64,000 bases of DNA from Pseudomonadota bacterium (GCA_018241665.1 JAFEDK010000016.1:35061-99060), one strand, 5' to 3'; shown: positions 1 through 9,018, numbered from the stretch's first letter. Made by a program: numbers and translations. Notes: generated by a model from the sequence alone, not told the origin.

Positions 1-793
1 CCAGCACCAGGGCCAGCACCAGGGCGGCGCCGAGCATCGCGGTGAGCAGCGTGCCGATGCCGTTGTTGCGCCACAGCCCGGAGGCCACCGAGTCGCAGAA
101 GGCCGAGTACACCAGCATCAGGATCACCCAGCGGTCGAGCAAGGTGGTCAGCTTCTTGTGGCGCTGGTGCCAGGCGTGCAGCAGCGGACGCATCAGCTGG
201 CCGAGCACCAGGGGCAGCAGGAGCAGCTTGGCGATGCTCAGCACGGTTGCGAGGAAGGGCAGGCCCTGGCCGTCCACGTGGGTGAACAGGGTCACCAGCA
301 GCGGTGTCAGCACGATGCCCAGCACGCTCGACAGGGTGGCGTTGAAGATCGCCGCCGGCACGTTGCCGCGGGCCAGCCCGGTCATCGCTACCGACGACGA
401 GATGGTGGACGGCAGCGCACACAGGTAGCAGAAGCCCAATGCCAGGTCGCGGGGCAGCCATTGGCCGACTAGCGAATCAGCGATGAACCACACCAGCGGG
501 AAGACTGCGAAGGTCATGCTCTGCACCACCGCGTGGATGCGCCAGTTCATGATGCCCTGGCGCAGACTGGCGAAGGACAGGCCCAGGCCGTGCAGGAAGA
601 ACACGATGGCGATGCCGATGTCGGTGAGCACGTCGCCATGCAGCACACCGCCGCTGCGGCCCAGGTCGGGCAGCAGGCTGGCGAGGACGACCGCGCCGAG
701 CATGCCGACGAGGAACCATTCCTTGTGCAGCCAGGTGCGCAGTTGCTGGAGGCTGCCTGCAGTGTTGGGGTTGGAGGGCACGTTGGGCTCCAT
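1..793 (-). CDS. Bile acid:sodium symporter-like transporter (YfeH/SBF family), 3' end cut by window
   Basis: Reading the minus strand from the ATG at 793 gives an open frame of about 264 codons running off the left edge. After a short polar N-terminus it encodes successive hydrophobic segments, including LVGMLGAVVLASLLPDLG and a GIAIVFFLHGLGLS stretch, followed by a LCALPSTISSSVAMT stretch. This pattern is typical of SBF-like transporters of the YfeH type, which usually have about 330 residues, so roughly the last fifth is missing. These are inner-membrane secondary carriers, and the substrate cannot be told from sequence. It is divergent from the AraC-type regulator at 888, with 94 bp between the starts, so that regulator may control it. 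I am confident of the family and not of the substrate. Confidence 0.82.
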   Translation of the reverse strand, partial: MEPNVPSNPNTAGSLQQLRTWLHKEWFLVGMLGAVVLASLLPDLGRSGGVLHGDVLTDIGIAIVFFLHGLGLSFASLRQGIMNWRIHAVVQSMTFAVFPLVWFIADSLVGQWLPRDLALGFCYLCALPSTISSSVAMTGLARGNVPAAIFNATLSSVLGIVLTPLLVTLFTHVDGQGLPFLATVLSIAKLLLLPLVLGQLMRPLLHAWHQRHKKLTTLLDRWVILMLVYSAFCDSVASGLWRNNGIGTLLTAMLGAALVLALVL

Positions 794-887
794 GTCGTTA
801 TGGGTATGGTGGTGCACTCTAAGGTGTGGCAGGCTGTCTTTCTAACGACAGATCGACAACGAATAGCGATTAACGGACAAGACTTCC

Positions 888-1673
888 ATGAACGCCCCCA
901 ACAAGCGCAACGTGCCGAGCATGGCGAGTCTGCCGCGCCCGCTGTTCAACCGCCACGAAAGCCTGGCGCCCGGCTCATGGACCGAGGAGCACAGCCATCC
1001 CTGGTGCCAGCTGTCCTACGCCAGCAGCGGCGTGCTCGGGGTGCGCACGGCGGCTGGCGACTACGTGGCGCCGCCGCGCTTCGCGGTGTGGATTCCGCCG
1101 GACCTGCCGCATCAGGTGGTCAATCGCCGCCGCACCGAGATGCGCAGCCTGTACGTCACGCCGGCGGCGGCGGTAGCCCTGCCCGCCGAGTGTTGTGTGC
1201 TGGAGATGAGCCCGCTGGTGCGGGAGCTGATCCGGCGCATCGGCGAGTTGCCGGTGGAGTACGACGAGGCCGGCCCGGCGGGGCGGCTGGTGGCGGTGCT
1301 GCTGGACGAGCTGGCCGGGCTGCCGCGGGCCGGCTTCGGCCTGCCGCTGCCGAAGGACCGGCGCCTCGGGGTGATCTGCGCGGCGCTGCAGGAGCAGCCA
1401 GACGACACGCGCAGCCTGGCCCAGTGGGCCATCGAGGCGGGGGCGTCGGAGCGCACGCTGGCGCGTCTGTTCGTGAAGGAGACCGGGTTGGGCTTCGGCG
1501 AGTGGCGGCAGCGCCTGCGCCTGCTGCTGTCCCTCGACGCGCTGGAGGCCGGCGATAGCGTGACGGACGTGGCCCTGGCCCATGGCTACGAATCCACATC
1601 GGCCTTCATCGCCGCCTTCCGCGGCATGTTTGGCGTGACGCCCGGCGAACTGCGCGGCCGCGCCGCGTTATAG
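888..1673 (+). CDS. AraC-family transcriptional regulator with N-terminal cupin domain
   Basis: The 261-residue protein has an N-terminal AraC-ligand (cupin) region at about residues 20-100. This includes an EEHSHPWCQLSYASSG stretch typical of small-effector or pH/metal-sensing cupins. A C-terminal double helix-turn-helix lies at about residues 160-258, with the second helix signature ending GVTPGELR. It probably activates or represses the divergent SBF transporter at 1-793; this is inferred only from the 94-bp shared intergenic region. The inducer is unknown. The ATG at 888 gives the first full cupin. Confidence 0.85.
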   Translation: MNAPNKRNVPSMASLPRPLFNRHESLAPGSWTEEHSHPWCQLSYASSGVLGVRTAAGDYVAPPRFAVWIPPDLPHQVVNRRRTEMRSLYVTPAAAVALPAECCVLEMSPLVRELIRRIGELPVEYDEAGPAGRLVAVLLDELAGLPRAGFGLPLPKDRRLGVICAALQEQPDDTRSLAQWAIEAGASERTLARLFVKETGLGFGEWRQRLRLLLSLDALEAGDSVTDVALAHGYESTSAFIAAFRGMFGVTPGELRGRAAL

Positions 1674-1766
1674 GCGCACCCAGGGCCGGGCTGCACCCAG
1701 CCCGCCCCCGAGGGGGATAAGGAAACTTGGGGTGGCCCGATGCTTCCTCGAGAGCGGTGCGCGCCC

Positions 1767-2471
1767 TTACTGGGCTGTAGCCGCCTCGGGCTCTGCCGGG
1801 GCGTTCATCTGGCGCAGCGTGGCGACCAGGTCAGTGAAGCGCTCGCCCTGCACCACCACGTGGGCGCGCAGCAGGCTGGCGGCCTGCTCGCCGTCGCCGG
1901 CGACGATCGCCTCGACGATGCCGGCGTGCTCCGAGAACGAGGACTGCATGCGGTTGCGCACCCGCAGCTGCAGGCGCCGGTAGGGGCGCAAGCGGCGGTG
2001 CAGCGCGGTGGCCTGCTCGGCGAGGAAGCCGTTGTGGCTGGCCTCGTAGATGCGGCGGTGGAAGACCTCGTTGAGCTGGTAATACAGATCCGGCTTGCCG
2101 GCGTCCCGCGCCTCCTCGCAGGCCTGGTGGGCGTCGCGCAGGCGGGCCAGCTCGGCCGGCAGGATGCGCCGCGCGGCCAGGCGGCCGCACATCGACTCCA
2201 GCTCCGCCATCACCTCGAACATCTCGCACAGCCTGTCGGCGCTCATCTCGGGCACGGTCGCGCCGCGGCGCGGGCGGATATCCACCAGGCCGATCGACGC
2301 CAGCTGTATCAGCGCCTCACGGATCGGCGTGCGCGACACGCCGAAGGCGGCGGCCAGTTCCTGTTCGTCCAGGCGCATGCCCGGCGGGTACACGCCGGTG
2401 ACGATGCGTTCCTCGATTTCCTCGCCCAGTTGCTCCGAGCGCCGGACCGGCGTGGGGTTGAGTGCGTCCAT
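1767..2471 (-). CDS. mdcY: GntR-family (FadR/FCD type) repressor of malonate utilisation, MdcY-like
   Basis: The 234-residue protein has an N-terminal winged helix-turn-helix at about residues 14-75, with the VSRTPIREAL recognition signature. A FCD ligand domain follows at about residues 85-215 with its arginine- and histidine-rich helices. It is transcribed divergently from madL, 187 bp away. In Acinetobacter the malonate operon has the order found here and is repressed by the GntR protein MdcY, released by malonate; the name is assigned by that parallel. The shared promoter region holds two TTGTATA-type sites, one on the madL start region and one on this gene's own -10, so repression of the operon and self-repression are both likely. 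Confidence 0.85.
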   Translation of the reverse strand: MDALNPTPVRRSEQLGEEIEERIVTGVYPPGMRLDEQELAAAFGVSRTPIREALIQLASIGLVDIRPRRGATVPEMSADRLCEMFEVMAELESMCGRLAARRILPAELARLRDAHQACEEARDAGKPDLYYQLNEVFHRRIYEASHNGFLAEQATALHRRLRPYRRLQLRVRNRMQSSFSEHAGIVEAIVAGDGEQAASLLRAHVVVQGERFTDLVATLRQMNAPAEPEAATAQ

Positions 2472-2489
2472 GTTTTGCTCCTTTCGATT

Positions 2490-2565
2490 GACTATACAAA
2501 GCCCTTGACTTTGTGTCCACGGAGATTAATCTTGTATACACAAACAAAACTTATGAATACATAAG
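2490..2565. promoter_or_regulatory. Divergent mdcY/madL promoters with two MdcY-like operators
   Basis: For madL, a -35 TTGACT (2505-2510) and -10 TAATCT (2527-2532) are 16 bp apart. The near-palindrome TTGTATACACAA (2532-2543) covers the start of transcription. For mdcY on the minus strand, -35 TGGACA (2519-2514) and -10 TATAGT (2496-2491) are 17 bp apart, and the -10 lies inside a TTTGTATAGT half-site. A separate perfect inverted repeat, CTTATG-AATA-CATAAG, lies at 2550-2565. From memory, Acinetobacter MdcY binds an ATTGTATACAAT palindrome, which these sites resemble. Function is inferred. Confidence 0.6.
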
Positions 2566-2658
2566 CGCCGCTAGTGAATTCATGAGTCGAGTTGAAAGCT
2601 CATCAAGAAGCTCAGGACAAACCATCACCGTGGCCCGGCCACACTAGGAGGAAACAAA

Positions 2659-3060
2659 ATGATCATTTACGGAACGGCCATCCTGGCCGCCTGCCATCTG
2701 CTCGGCGTCTATATAGGCGACCTGCTGGGCGCCTTCATCGGCGTGAAGGCCAACGTCGGTGGCGTGGGCATCGCAATGATGCTGCTGATCTCGGCGCGGG
2801 TTTATCTGCACAAGCGCGGCCTCATGCCCGACACCACCGAGGCCGGCGTTGGTTTCTGGGCCGCCATGTACATCCCGGTGGTGGTCGCCATGGCCGCCCA
2901 GCAGAACGTGGTAGCGGCCCTCAAGGGCGGCCCGGTGGCGTTGATCTCCGCCATCGGCGCAGTGCTGCTGTGCGCCGGCACGATTGCCCTGATCAACCGC
3001 ACCGGACCGAAGCGCCAGGACACCACCTGGCAGACCGGCACCGTGGCCGAAGAATCCTGA
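2659..3060 (+). CDS. madL: Malonate transporter subunit MadL
   Basis: This 133-residue protein is very hydrophobic, with about four membrane segments, and fits the MadL family in length and sequence. MadL and MadM together form a sodium-dependent malonate importer in the inner membrane. A strong AGGAGG (2646-2651) seven bases before the ATG fixes the start. It is the first gene of the malonate operon and is followed by madM after 16 bp. The operon has no mdcF-type carrier, so MadLM should be its only uptake system. Confidence 0.92.
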   Translation: MIIYGTAILAACHLLGVYIGDLLGAFIGVKANVGGVGIAMMLLISARVYLHKRGLMPDTTEAGVGFWAAMYIPVVVAMAAQQNVVAALKGGPVALISAIGAVLLCAGTIALINRTGPKRQDTTWQTGTVAEES

Positions 3061-3076
3061 ACCGGAGGAGACCAGC

Positions 3077-3838
3077 ATGGAAATGATTGAACACGCCATT
3101 CGCGAAAACAGCCTCGTCGGCGCCTTCGCCTTCGTCGGCCTGATCATGTGGATCTCGGTCCACCTGTCCCGCAAGCTCACCTTCGGCCGCGTGCATGGCT
3201 CGGCCATCGCCATCGTGATCGGCCTGGCGCTGGCCTATTGGGGCGGCATCCAGACCGGTGGCAGCAAGGGCCTCGCCGATCTCAAGCTGTTCGCCGGCAT
3301 CGGCCTGATGGGCGGCGCGATGATGCGCGACTTCGCGATCGTCGCCACCGCCTTCGAGGTGCAGGTGGACGAAGCGAAGAAAGCCGGCCTGGTCGGCGTG
3401 ATGGCCCTGCTGCTGGGCACCATCATCCCGTTCATCGTCGGCGCCTCCGTCGCCTGGTCGATGGGTTACACCGACGCGGTGGCGATGACCACCATCGGCG
3501 CCGGCGCGGTGACCTACATCGTCGGCCCGGTGACCGGTGCCGCCATCGGCGCCAGCTCCGACCTGATGGCGCTGGCCATCGCCACCGGCCTCATCAAGGC
3601 CATCATGGTGATGGTGTTCACGCCGGTCGCCGCCCGCTTCATGGGCCTCGACAACCCGCGCTCGGCGATGGTCTTCGGCGGCCTCGCCGGTACCGTCAGC
3701 GGCGTGTCGGCGGGCCTGGCCGCCACCGACCGGCGCCTGGTCCCCTACGGCGCGCTGGTCGCCACCTTCCACACCGGCCTGGGCTGCCTGATGGGCCCGT
3801 CGGTCCTGTTCCTGGCCACCAAGGCCATCGTCGGCTGA
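3077..3838 (+). CDS. madM: Malonate transporter subunit MadM
   Basis: The 253-residue membrane protein has repeated small-residue-rich hydrophobic helices, for example GLMGGAMMRDFAIVATAFEV and IVGPVTGAAIGASSDLMALA. These are characteristic of MadM, the larger subunit of the sodium:malonate symporter. A GGAGGAG ribosome site lies just before the ATG. It is followed by mdcA after 35 bp, so import and decarboxylation are encoded on one transcript. Confidence 0.92.
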   Translation: MEMIEHAIRENSLVGAFAFVGLIMWISVHLSRKLTFGRVHGSAIAIVIGLALAYWGGIQTGGSKGLADLKLFAGIGLMGGAMMRDFAIVATAFEVQVDEAKKAGLVGVMALLLGTIIPFIVGASVAWSMGYTDAVAMTTIGAGAVTYIVGPVTGAAIGASSDLMALAIATGLIKAIMVMVFTPVAARFMGLDNPRSAMVFGGLAGTVSGVSAGLAATDRRLVPYGALVATFHTGLGCLMGPSVLFLATKAIVG

Positions 3839-3873
3839 GCCGGCTTCCCCAACCTGACACAACAGGAGATTCC

Positions 3874-5529
3874 ATGAACGCTCCCCATCCTGCCGGAGCC
3901 TGGGACACCCGTCGCCGTGGCCGCCAGCTGCGCCTGGAACGGGCGGCCGCCCTCGGGCTGGCGCGCCGCGTCGAGGCGCCCCGCGTCGGCGAGCTGCTCG
4001 AAGCGGTGATCGAACCGGGCGACCGGGTCTGCCTCGAAGGCAACAACCAGAAGCAGGCCGACTTTCTTTCCGAAACCCTGGCCGACTGCAGCCCCGAACG
4101 CCTGCACGACCTGCACATGGTGCAGTCGGTGCTGGCCCTGCCCAGCCATGTGGATTTGTTCGAGCGCGGCATCGCCAGCAAGCTCGACTTCTCCTTCTCG
4201 GGCCCCCAGGGCGGGCGTCTGGCCCGTCTGGTGCAGGACCGCCAGATCGAGATCGGCGCGATCCACACCTACCTGGAACTGTTCGGTCGCTACTTCGTGG
4301 ACCTGACCCCGAACGTGTGCCTGATCGCCGCCCACGCAGCGGACGCCGCCGGCAACCTGTACACCGGCCCCAACACCGAGGACACGCCGGCCATCGTCGA
4401 GGCGACGGCCTTCAAGGGCGGCATCGTGATCGCCCAGGTGAACGAGCTTGTGGATACGCTGCCGCGGGTGGACATCCCCGCCGACTGGGTGGACTTCTAC
4501 GTCGTCGCACCGCGCCCCAACTACATCGAGCCGCTGTTCACCCGCGACCCGGCGCAGATCACTGATGTGCAGGTGCTGATGGCGATGATGGCCCTGAAGG
4601 GCATCTACGCCGAGTACGGCGTCAAGCGCCTCAACCACGGCATCGGCTTCGACACCGCGGCCATCGAGCTGCTGCTGCCGACCTACGCCACCGAGCTGGG
4701 CCTGAAGGGGAAGATCTGCACCCACTGGGCGCTCAACCCGCACCCGACGCTGATCCCGGCCATCGAGTCGGGCTGCGTCGAGTCCATCCACAGCTTTGGC
4801 TCCGAAGTGGGCATGGAGAACTACATCGCGGCCCGCTCCGACGTGTTCTTCACCGGCGCTGACGGCAGCATGCGTTCCAACCGGGCCTTCAGCCAGACCG
4901 CCGGCCTCTACGCCTGCGACATGTTCATCGGCTCCACGCTGCAGATGGACCTGGCCGGCAACAGCTCGACCGCCACGCTGGGGCGCATCACTGGCTTCGG
5001 CGGCGCGCCCAACATGGGCTCCGATCCCCACGGCCGCCGCCACGCGTCGCCGGCCTGGCTGAAGGCCGGCCGCGAAGCCGGCGGACCGAACGCCATCCGT
5101 GGCCGCAAGCTGGTGGTGCAGATGGTCGAGACCTTCCGCGAGCACATGGCGCCGGTCTTCGTCGAGGAGCTGGACGCCTGGAAGCTGCAGGAGAGCATGG
5201 GCATGGAGCTGCCGCCGATCATGATCTACGGCGACGACGTGACCCACATCGTGACCGAGGAAGGCATCGCCAACCTGCTGCTGTGCCGCACGCCGGAAGA
5301 GCGCGAGCAGGCGATCCGCGGCGTTGCCGGCTTCACGCCGGTGGGCATGGCCCGCGACCGCCAGATGGTCGAGCAGCTGCGCCAGCGCGGGGTGATCCGC
5401 CGTGCCGAAGATTTGGGCATCGACCCCCGCCGGGCCAACCGCGACCTGCTCGCGGCCCGTTCCATCAAAGACCTCGTGCGCTGGTCGGGCGGCCTTTACG
5501 CCCCGCCGGCCCGTTTCCGCAACTGGTGA
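3874..5529 (+). CDS. mdcA: Malonate decarboxylase alpha subunit (acetyl-ACP:malonate ACP transferase)
   Basis: The 551-residue protein matches MdcA. It exchanges acetate for malonate on the ACP subunit, giving malonyl-S-ACP for decarboxylation. The C-terminal half carries the conserved GSEVGMENYIAARSDVFF and GFGGAPNMGSDPHGRRHAS regions of this CoA-transferase-like family. The frame is open upstream to 3148. The ATG at 3874, with AGGAGAT ahead of it, gives the family's normal N-terminus, so the earlier part is not coding. mdcC follows after 5 bp. Confidence 0.94.
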   Translation: MNAPHPAGAWDTRRRGRQLRLERAAALGLARRVEAPRVGELLEAVIEPGDRVCLEGNNQKQADFLSETLADCSPERLHDLHMVQSVLALPSHVDLFERGIASKLDFSFSGPQGGRLARLVQDRQIEIGAIHTYLELFGRYFVDLTPNVCLIAAHAADAAGNLYTGPNTEDTPAIVEATAFKGGIVIAQVNELVDTLPRVDIPADWVDFYVVAPRPNYIEPLFTRDPAQITDVQVLMAMMALKGIYAEYGVKRLNHGIGFDTAAIELLLPTYATELGLKGKICTHWALNPHPTLIPAIESGCVESIHSFGSEVGMENYIAARSDVFFTGADGSMRSNRAFSQTAGLYACDMFIGSTLQMDLAGNSSTATLGRITGFGGAPNMGSDPHGRRHASPAWLKAGREAGGPNAIRGRKLVVQMVETFREHMAPVFVEELDAWKLQESMGMELPPIMIYGDDVTHIVTEEGIANLLLCRTPEEREQAIRGVAGFTPVGMARDRQMVEQLRQRGVIRRAEDLGIDPRRANRDLLAARSIKDLVRWSGGLYAPPARFRNW

Positions 5530-5534
5530 GCCCC

Positions 5535-5849
5535 ATGGAAAAACTCGAATTCCGTTTCCCCGCCCAGCCCGCCACGCCGGCGGCCGGTGCGGCCCTGTGC
5601 GGCGTGGTCGGCTCCGGCAACCTGGAGATCCTGATCCGCCCGGGCGACGAGGCCGACGCCTGCGTCGTGTCGGTGAAGACCTCGGCCCGCGGCTTCGGCC
5701 GCATCTGGGAGGCCGTCATCGCCGAATTCGCTGCCCGCCACGCGGCCGGCGGCACCCGCATCGCCATCAACGACATGGGCGCGACCCCGGCGGTCGTCAG
5801 CCTGCGCCTGGGCCAGGCCCTTGGCGAATACACCGGAGGTGTCCAATGA
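5535..5849 (+). CDS. mdcC: Malonate decarboxylase delta subunit (acyl carrier protein)
   Basis: At 104 residues this is the expected size of MdcC, the small ACP that carries a 2'-(5''-triphosphoribosyl)-3'-dephospho-CoA arm. The GVVGSGNLEILI segment near residues 22-33 contains the serine expected to take the prosthetic group. It is the substrate of MdcG, and MdcB supplies the cofactor precursor. Its TGA overlaps the ATG of mdcD (ATGA at 5846-5849), pointing to translational coupling. Confidence 0.92.
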   Translation: MEKLEFRFPAQPATPAAGAALCGVVGSGNLEILIRPGDEADACVVSVKTSARGFGRIWEAVIAEFAARHAAGGTRIAINDMGATPAVVSLRLGQALGEYTGGVQ

Positions 5850-6760
5850 ACGCGCCCGTGGCCAACAAGCTGGTGCTGCGCCGCAGTTACTTCGAGGCCA
5901 GCGCCCGTGCCCGTGTGGCGGCGGTGCTGGACGCCGGTAGCTTCCGCGAATTCCTGCCGCCGGAGGCCTCCGAGCCGAGCCCGCACCTGGCGGTGCTGGA
6001 TATCCCCGGGGCCTTCGACGACGGCGTGATCGTCGGTTCCGCGACTCTTGGCGGCCGGCCGGTGCTGGTGATCGCCCAGGAAGGGCAGTTCATGGGCGGC
6101 GCGGTGGGCGAGATCCACGGCGCCAAGATCGTCGGCTTGCTGCGTCGCGCGGTGCAGGAAAAGCCGGCGGCGGTGATCTTCATGGCGGACTCCGGCGGCG
6201 TGCGCCTGCACGAGGCCAACGCCGGGCTGATCGCCATTTCCGAAGTCATGCGCGCGGTGCTCGACACGCGGGCGGCCGGCGTGCCGGTGATCGCGCTGGT
6301 CGGCGGCAGCTGCGGCGCCTTCGGCGGCATGGGCATCGTGTCGCGCCTGTGCTCGGCGATCGTGATGTCCGAGGAGGGGCGGCTGGCCCTGTCCGGCCCG
6401 GAGGTCATCGAAACCGTCGCCGGCGTCGAGGAATTCGACTCCAAGGACCGTGCGCTGGTGTGGCGCGTCACCGGCGGCAAGCACCGCTATCTGACCGGCG
6501 ACTGCGCCGAACTGGTGGAGGACGACGCAGCCAGCTTCCGTGACGGCGCCATCGCGCTGCTCGCCGGCTGGCAGGAGCCGGTGCCAGCGAGCAGCACGCT
6601 GCGCGCCGAGCAGACGCGCCTGACGGAGCGCCGCCAGCGTTTCGCCGGCCTGCGCGATGGCCTCGAAGTGTGGCAGGCCCTCGGCGTCGCCGAACCCAGA
6701 CAGATTCCGCTGATGGACCGGGACAGCCTGGTCGCCCTGAAGAAAGGATTGCCGGCATGA
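5846..6760 (+). CDS. mdcD: Malonate decarboxylase beta subunit (carboxyltransferase fold)
   Basis: The 304-residue protein has a crotonase/carboxyltransferase fold with a MADSGGVRLHEANAG stretch and an oxyanion-type glycine motif, GGSCGAFGGMGI. With MdcE it forms the malonyl-S-ACP decarboxylase of the biotin-independent enzyme. It overlaps mdcC upstream and mdcE downstream by 4 bp each, so the three chains should be made in fixed ratio. The frame is open further upstream, but the coupled ATG at 5846 matches the family N-terminus. Confidence 0.93.
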   Translation: MNAPVANKLVLRRSYFEASARARVAAVLDAGSFREFLPPEASEPSPHLAVLDIPGAFDDGVIVGSATLGGRPVLVIAQEGQFMGGAVGEIHGAKIVGLLRRAVQEKPAAVIFMADSGGVRLHEANAGLIAISEVMRAVLDTRAAGVPVIALVGGSCGAFGGMGIVSRLCSAIVMSEEGRLALSGPEVIETVAGVEEFDSKDRALVWRVTGGKHRYLTGDCAELVEDDAASFRDGAIALLAGWQEPVPASSTLRAEQTRLTERRQRFAGLRDGLEVWQALGVAEPRQIPLMDRDSLVALKKGLPA

Positions 6761-7467
6761 GCCTCCAGTACATTCTCGACGGCCTCTTTCCGGCCGGGCA
6801 CGACGTGAGCGTCCACGGCCAGCTCGTCGCCGGCTGCGCCCAGACCGCCCTCGGCACGGTGGCCGTGCTCGGCACCACCGACGCTGCCGCCATCGGCCAC
6901 GACATCGCCCTCGGCCTGGCCGGGCGGGTGCTCGATGTGGTCGATCAGCATCCCGGCCGGCCCATCGTCTTCCTCGTCGATACCAAGGGCCAGGCCCTGT
7001 CTCGCGCCGAGGAGCTGCTGTGCCTCAACGGCAGCCTGGCCCACCTGGCCCGCTGCGTGGACCTGGCCCGCCGCCAGGGGCACACGAGCCTCGCGCTGGT
7101 GACCGGCGAAGCGGTCAGCGGCGGCTTCCTGTCCTTCGGCCTGATGGCGGACAAGACCTACGCGCTGGCCGATGCCCAGGTGCGGGTGATGGATCTGAAG
7201 GCGATGGCGCGGGTCACCAAGATCCCGCACGAGCGCTTGGTGGAACTGGCCGCCGAGTCGCCGACCTTCGCGCCCGGCGCCGAAAACTACCTGCGCATGG
7301 GCGCCATCGAGGCGATCTGGGACGCGCCCAGTGCCGCGCTGCTGGAGGCGGCGCTGGCCGGCCAGCAGGCCGCCGGACCGGCCGTCGACGGGCGGATGGT
7401 CCGTGGCGTGGAGCGGGGCGGGCGCCATCTCGCCGCAGCCACGGCGGCCGCCGTGGTGTCGGCCTGA
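6757..7467 (+). CDS. mdcE: Malonate decarboxylase gamma subunit (codecarboxylase)
   Basis: The 236-residue protein is the partner of MdcD in the decarboxylase. The VTGEAVSGGFLSFGLMAD motif is the glycine-rich carboxyltransferase signature, and the protein ends in an Ala-rich tail. Its start is coupled to mdcD (ATGA at 6757-6760), and mdcG follows after 11 bp. There is no biotin carrier or mdcF-like membrane decarboxylase gene in the operon, as expected for the soluble biotin-independent form. Confidence 0.92.
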   Translation: MSLQYILDGLFPAGHDVSVHGQLVAGCAQTALGTVAVLGTTDAAAIGHDIALGLAGRVLDVVDQHPGRPIVFLVDTKGQALSRAEELLCLNGSLAHLARCVDLARRQGHTSLALVTGEAVSGGFLSFGLMADKTYALADAQVRVMDLKAMARVTKIPHERLVELAAESPTFAPGAENYLRMGAIEAIWDAPSAALLEAALAGQQAAGPAVDGRMVRGVERGGRHLAAATAAAVVSA

Positions 7468-7478
7468 GGCACGCGGCC

Positions 7479-8147
7479 ATGCGTCGCCACGATCTGGCCA
7501 CGGTGCGTGCAGGGGCGCCAGTGCGCTTCCTGTGCGGGGCGCTCGACGACGCCCTGTCGGCGCGGGTTGCCGCGTGGATCGCCGCCGGCCGCTCGCTGGT
7601 GGTGGCGCGCCAGCTGACCGGCGGCAGCGAAGCCTTGCTGGGGCTGACCCTGCCGGCCGCCGAAGGACGCCGGCGTGTCGGCTGTCTGGTGGAGCAGACG
7701 GATTTGCTGCAGATCCGCCGTCCGTTGAGCATCGCCGAGTGCCTGCATCGCCTGGCCGACGACGTGGCCGCGCCGCTGGCTACGTTGGCCGAGCGGCTGG
7801 CGGCGGCCGGCGTGAGCGTCGGCGTCTACGGTTCGCTGGCCTGGGAGGCCTTGAGCGGTGAGGCTTACCGCCATCCGGAGTCCGATGTGGACCTGATCTG
7901 CGATGTGGCTTCCGCTGCGCAGGCTGAGGCCTGCCTGCGTCTGCTCGCCGATGGTGCCGCGGCGCTGCCCTGCGGGCTCGACGGGGAGATCCGCTTTCCG
8001 GATGGCTGCGCGGTGGCCTGGCGGGAGCTGGCGGCGGCCTGGAGCAGGGCCGACGCGAAGGTGCTCGTGAAGGGCGGCGTGGACGTCGGTCTGCTGCCGC
8101 TGTCGGTGGTGCTGGAACAGTTCGAGGAGGATGCGCTGCATGTCTGA
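7479..8147 (+). CDS. mdcG: Phosphoribosyl-dephospho-CoA transferase (holo-ACP synthase of malonate decarboxylase)
   Basis: This 222-residue protein transfers the triphosphoribosyl-dephospho-CoA group onto MdcC. A nucleotidyltransferase signature is visible: a Gly-Ser pair at residues 118-119 followed by the metal-binding D136-V-D138 (SDVDLIC). This is as expected for MdcG, which resembles CitX functionally. The 3' end overlaps mdcB by 8 bp. Confidence 0.9.
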   Translation: MRRHDLATVRAGAPVRFLCGALDDALSARVAAWIAAGRSLVVARQLTGGSEALLGLTLPAAEGRRRVGCLVEQTDLLQIRRPLSIAECLHRLADDVAAPLATLAERLAAAGVSVGVYGSLAWEALSGEAYRHPESDVDLICDVASAAQAEACLRLLADGAAALPCGLDGEIRFPDGCAVAWRELAAAWSRADAKVLVKGGVDVGLLPLSVVLEQFEEDALHV

Positions 8148-9018
8148 CGCCCTTGCCCTGCGCCGGGAGGATTTCCGCCCGGCCGTTTTGCCCACCGCCT
8201 CTGTTGATGGCTTCGCGGCCCGCGTCGGCAGCCTGGCCATCCGCGCCCTGTACCGGGAGGTGGAGCTGTCGCCGAAGCCCGGTCTGGTCAGCCCGGCCGA
8301 TTCCGGCAGCCACACGGACATGGACTTCCGCACTTTCGTGCGCAGCCTGCAGTCCCTGCGCGACTACTTTCCCGAGATCGCCCGCGTCGGCGCGGCCGGC
8401 CCGTCCTTCGAGCCGCTGCGCCAACTCGGCGTGGCGGCGGAGGCGAAGATGCTGCAGGCGACCGGCGGCATCAACACGCACCGCGGGGCGATCTTCAATA
8501 TAGGGCTGCTGTGTGCCGCCGCCGGTGCGCTACACGCCGAGGGGCGTGACGTTGCCGCAGCGGACGTGTGCGCCGAGGTGACGCGGCGCTGGGGCGCGGC
8601 GATCCTCGGTTCGGCCAGCCCCGCGTCCCACAGCCACGGCGCCGAGGTGGCGCGGCGCTATGGCTGCGGTGGCGCCCGGCGGGAGGCGGCGGACGGTTTC
8701 CCCGCCGCGCTGGAAGTGGGCCTGCCGGCTTACCGGGACGCCCTGCGCCTGACCGGCGACCCGCAGCGCGCCGCGCTGCAGTGCCTCTTCGCACTGATCG
8801 CCCGGCTGGAAGACACCAATCTGCTGTGGCGCGGCGGGCCCAAAGGGCTGGCCTTCGCCCGGTGGCGCGCGCTGGATTTCCTTGCTGCCGGCGGCGTGGC
8901 CGCGGACGGCTGGGAGGCGAGGGCGCAACACATCCACCGGGAATTCGTCGCGCGTAACCTGAGCCCCGGCGGTAGCGCAGACCTGCTCGGGGTCACGCTG
9001 TTCCTCGACGCACTCTGA
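8140..9018 (+). CDS. mdcB: Triphosphoribosyl-dephospho-CoA synthase
   Basis: The 292-residue protein belongs to the CitG/MdcB family, which makes the prosthetic-group precursor from ATP and dephospho-CoA. The family motif is clear as ELSPKPGLVSPADSGSHTDM near residues 37-56. Two in-frame ATGs are possible, at 8131 and 8140. The GAGGAGG at 8124-8130 touches the first but sits nine bases from the second, so 8140 is chosen. Its position after mdcG rather than after mdcA matches Acinetobacter and differs from Klebsiella. Confidence 0.9.
   Translation: MSDALALRREDFRPAVLPTASVDGFAARVGSLAIRALYREVELSPKPGLVSPADSGSHTDMDFRTFVRSLQSLRDYFPEIARVGAAGPSFEPLRQLGVAAEAKMLQATGGINTHRGAIFNIGLLCAAAGALHAEGRDVAAADVCAEVTRRWGAAILGSASPASHSHGAEVARRYGCGGARREAADGFPAALEVGLPAYRDALRLTGDPQRAALQCLFALIARLEDTNLLWRGGPKGLAFARWRALDFLAAGGVAADGWEARAQHIHREFVARNLSPGGSADLLGVTLFLDAL

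Noticed and set aside
8131-8139. Earlier ATG for mdcB
   Set aside because: It touches the ribosome-binding sequence, while the ATG at 8140 has a proper nine-base spacing.
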